This document shows, in pieces, positions 20,558-21,357 of a DNA stretch of 21,357 bases. Position 1 is the stretch's first letter. Each line of letters begins with the position of its first letter. This DNA comes from Pseudomonadota bacterium. Lineage in GTDB: Bacteria > Pseudomonadota > Gammaproteobacteria > Burkholderiales > Burkholderiaceae_F. The stretch covers positions 1 through 21,357 of the forward strand of contig JAEZVV010000086.1 of assembly GCA_023443095.1 (NCBI GenBank). Reading direction: 5' to 3'. The translations under genes and the position numbers were made by a program. Under the pieces are notes generated by a model. The model had not been told where the DNA came from, searched no databases, and saw only the letters and a list, made by a program, of their open reading frames with translations.

Positions 20558-20578
20558 TGATCATGAAAACGCCGGGAT
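20542..20578. repeat. 12-bp interrupted dyad upstream of the MerR gene (candidate operator)
   Basis: ATCCCGCGTTTT at 20542-20553 pairs with AAAACGCCGGGAT at 20566-20578 with a single bulged C and a 12-nt loop containing TGATCA. The arrangement has T on the inner left and A on the inner right, the opposite of an intrinsic terminator. It overlaps the putative -10, so autoregulation is a natural guess. Confidence 0.6.
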
Positions 20579-20603
20579 GCCAGTGGTGGAGAGGGTCAAT
20601 AAA

Positions 20604-20639
20604 ATGAGCCGAAAACCACGGCAGCGGGTGCGTTTATGA
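20604..20639 (+). CDS. Possible 11-residue leader peptide coupled to the MerR gene
   Basis: An ATG at 20604 preceded by GGAGAGGG (about 6 bases spacing) opens an 11-codon frame, MSRKPRQRVRL, whose TGA overlaps the ATG of the MerR gene (ATGA, 20636-20639). It is very basic (five Arg/Lys of 11). The MerR gene itself has only a weak ribosome site, so ribosomes finishing this peptide could restart on it. It may be a chance frame; the good ribosome site and exact stop-start overlap are the support. Confidence 0.4.
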   Translation: MSRKPRQRVRL

Positions 20640-21357
20640 AACTGAAAATCAGCGATCTGGCGCGCTTGTTTGGCCTCAGCACCGAGGCTTTGCGTTTCTA
20701 CGAAAGAGAAGGGGTCATACTTCCGGGGCGCGACGACAAGAACAACTATCGGTCCTACGACCACAAGCACTTGAAGATCATCTCCAAGTGCGCGCTGCTG
20801 AGAGCGGTTGGATTCTCGCTCAAGGAAACCAAGGACATCATCGAGGCCGAGACATACGGCGGATTTCTGCGGCGGCTGGAAGAAAAAGAGGCCGAGCTGG
20901 CACGCGAGGAAGAGCGGCTGGCCGCCAAGCGCAGGATCGTCGGTGCGTATCGCGAAAAAATCCGCTCGATCCCGCTGCTGCTCAACACCTTCACTCTGAC
21001 CGAGAGCCCGGAGCTGGTCTGCCTGATCAATCAGCACGACCGCACCTTCACCGAAGACGAGGCTCTGATCGAGCTCACCAAGCAATGGCTGCAGAATCTG
21101 CCGATGATCAATTTCTTTGTGCAGGTGAAGCGCGAGGATGTCGTCAATAACCAGGTTTGGTCGCGCCATCACGGCTACAGCATCAACGTGTCCAGGTTCG
21201 ACGTTGCCGGCCTGGAGGTGACCGGGCTGACCACGAGGCTGGCGCCGCGCAAGTGCCTTTATACGATCCAGTCTTTTAATCTGTCGCGCGACGGAAAAAA
21301 GGCAGCGATCGATTCGATCGCCGATTACATCGAAACGAAAGGATGCGTCGTCAACGG
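20636..21357 (+). CDS. MerR-family regulator with GyrI-like effector domain (3' end outside window)
   Basis: At least 240 residues are encoded; the frame is still open at the window end. The N-terminal MerR winged helix (1-70) shows K-I-S-D-L-A-R-L-F-G-L-S, L-R-F-Y-E-R-E-G, N-N-Y-R-S-Y and a G-F-S-L-K-E motif. A long charged coiled-coil helix follows (about 78-115, rich in E, R, K). The C-terminal part (about 120 onwards) has the pattern of a GyrI/BmrR-type small-molecule-binding domain, with a late I-A-D-Y-I-E-T-K-G stretch typical of its final helix. MerR proteins activate promoters with over-long spacers when bound by ligand. Its place after a cytochrome, flavoprotein and porin suggests it senses the reductase substrate or a related compound. 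Confidence 0.88.
   Translation, partial: MKLKISDLARLFGLSTEALRFYEREGVILPGRDDKNNYRSYDHKHLKIISKCALLRAVGFSLKETKDIIEAETYGGFLRRLEEKEAELAREEERLAAKRRIVGAYREKIRSIPLLLNTFTLTESPELVCLINQHDRTFTEDEALIELTKQWLQNLPMINFFVQVKREDVVNNQVWSRHHGYSINVSRFDVAGLEVTGLTTRLAPRKCLYTIQSFNLSRDGKKAAIDSIADYIETKGCVVN

Larger units (their letters stand above)
20329..20603. other. Intergenic region between porin and MerR regulator
   Basis: No secure gene is present. It contains a short hairpin at 20361-20377, a G-rich run (AGGGGGGG at 20395-20402) before a possible 40-codon frame starting with GTG at 20409, a promoter-like TTGACC, and a 12-bp dyad at 20542-20578. Together with the adjoining leader peptide frame it forms the upstream region of the MerR-type gene. 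Confidence 0.5.

Noticed and set aside
20542..20578. Dyad read as an intrinsic terminator of the porin gene
   Set aside because: The T tract is in the inner left arm rather than after the stem, so it does not have terminator geometry in either direction.

Overview
This is a GC-rich, gene-dense window from a Gram-negative bacterium, most likely a betaproteobacterium. The evidence is a betaproteobacterial-type trimeric porin, two long DUF1631 proteins (a family concentrated in beta/gammaproteobacteria), an HtpG with a textbook sigma-32 promoter, and Tat/Sec-exported respiratory proteins. Placement near the Rhodocyclales is an inference. No rRNA, tRNA, CRISPR array, insertion sequence or prophage gene was seen.

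Region 1 (1-3725) is a divergent amino-acid-related locus. A leftward, tightly overlapping set encodes a PLP aminotransferase, an EamA/DMT-type exporter and the N-terminus of a PhzF-family protein cut by the window edge. A MocR regulator (GntR DNA-binding domain fused to an aminotransferase-like domain) reads rightward. The 146-bp gap between them holds a repeated ACAGTTG motif. Region 2 (3721-5749) is htpG, with a sigma-32 promoter whose -35 element overlaps the MocR stop codon, a leader hairpin, and a strong intrinsic terminator.

Region 3 (5760-16416) is a five-gene rightward cluster: DUF1631 protein A, a spermidine-synthase-like methyltransferase-fold protein, DUF1631 protein B, an orphan GspE/PulE-type ATPase, and a membrane Cache-HAMP-GAF-HD-GYP cyclic-di-GMP phosphodiesterase. 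No pilin, secretin or inner-membrane platform gene is present. The cluster looks like a conserved but functionally undescribed c-di-GMP-linked module. It is preceded by helically phased GCCTAGGT-type repeats, and the same 8-mer recurs once upstream of region 4.

Region 4 (16417-21357) is the most intriguing part. It contains a Sec-exported tetraheme c-type cytochrome, a Tat-exported FAD protein of the flavocytochrome c/fumarate reductase family, an outer-membrane porin, and a MerR-type regulator with a GyrI-like sensor domain (cut at the window end). The cytochrome and flavoprotein are the two halves of a split flavocytochrome c. The flavoprotein lacks the Arg and His residues that define fumarate reductases, so the substrate should be something else. 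An FNR-like site, several perfect inverted repeats and a possible leader peptide point to regulated, possibly anoxic expression. My reading is a substrate-inducible periplasmic reductase with its own porin and sensor, substrate unknown.
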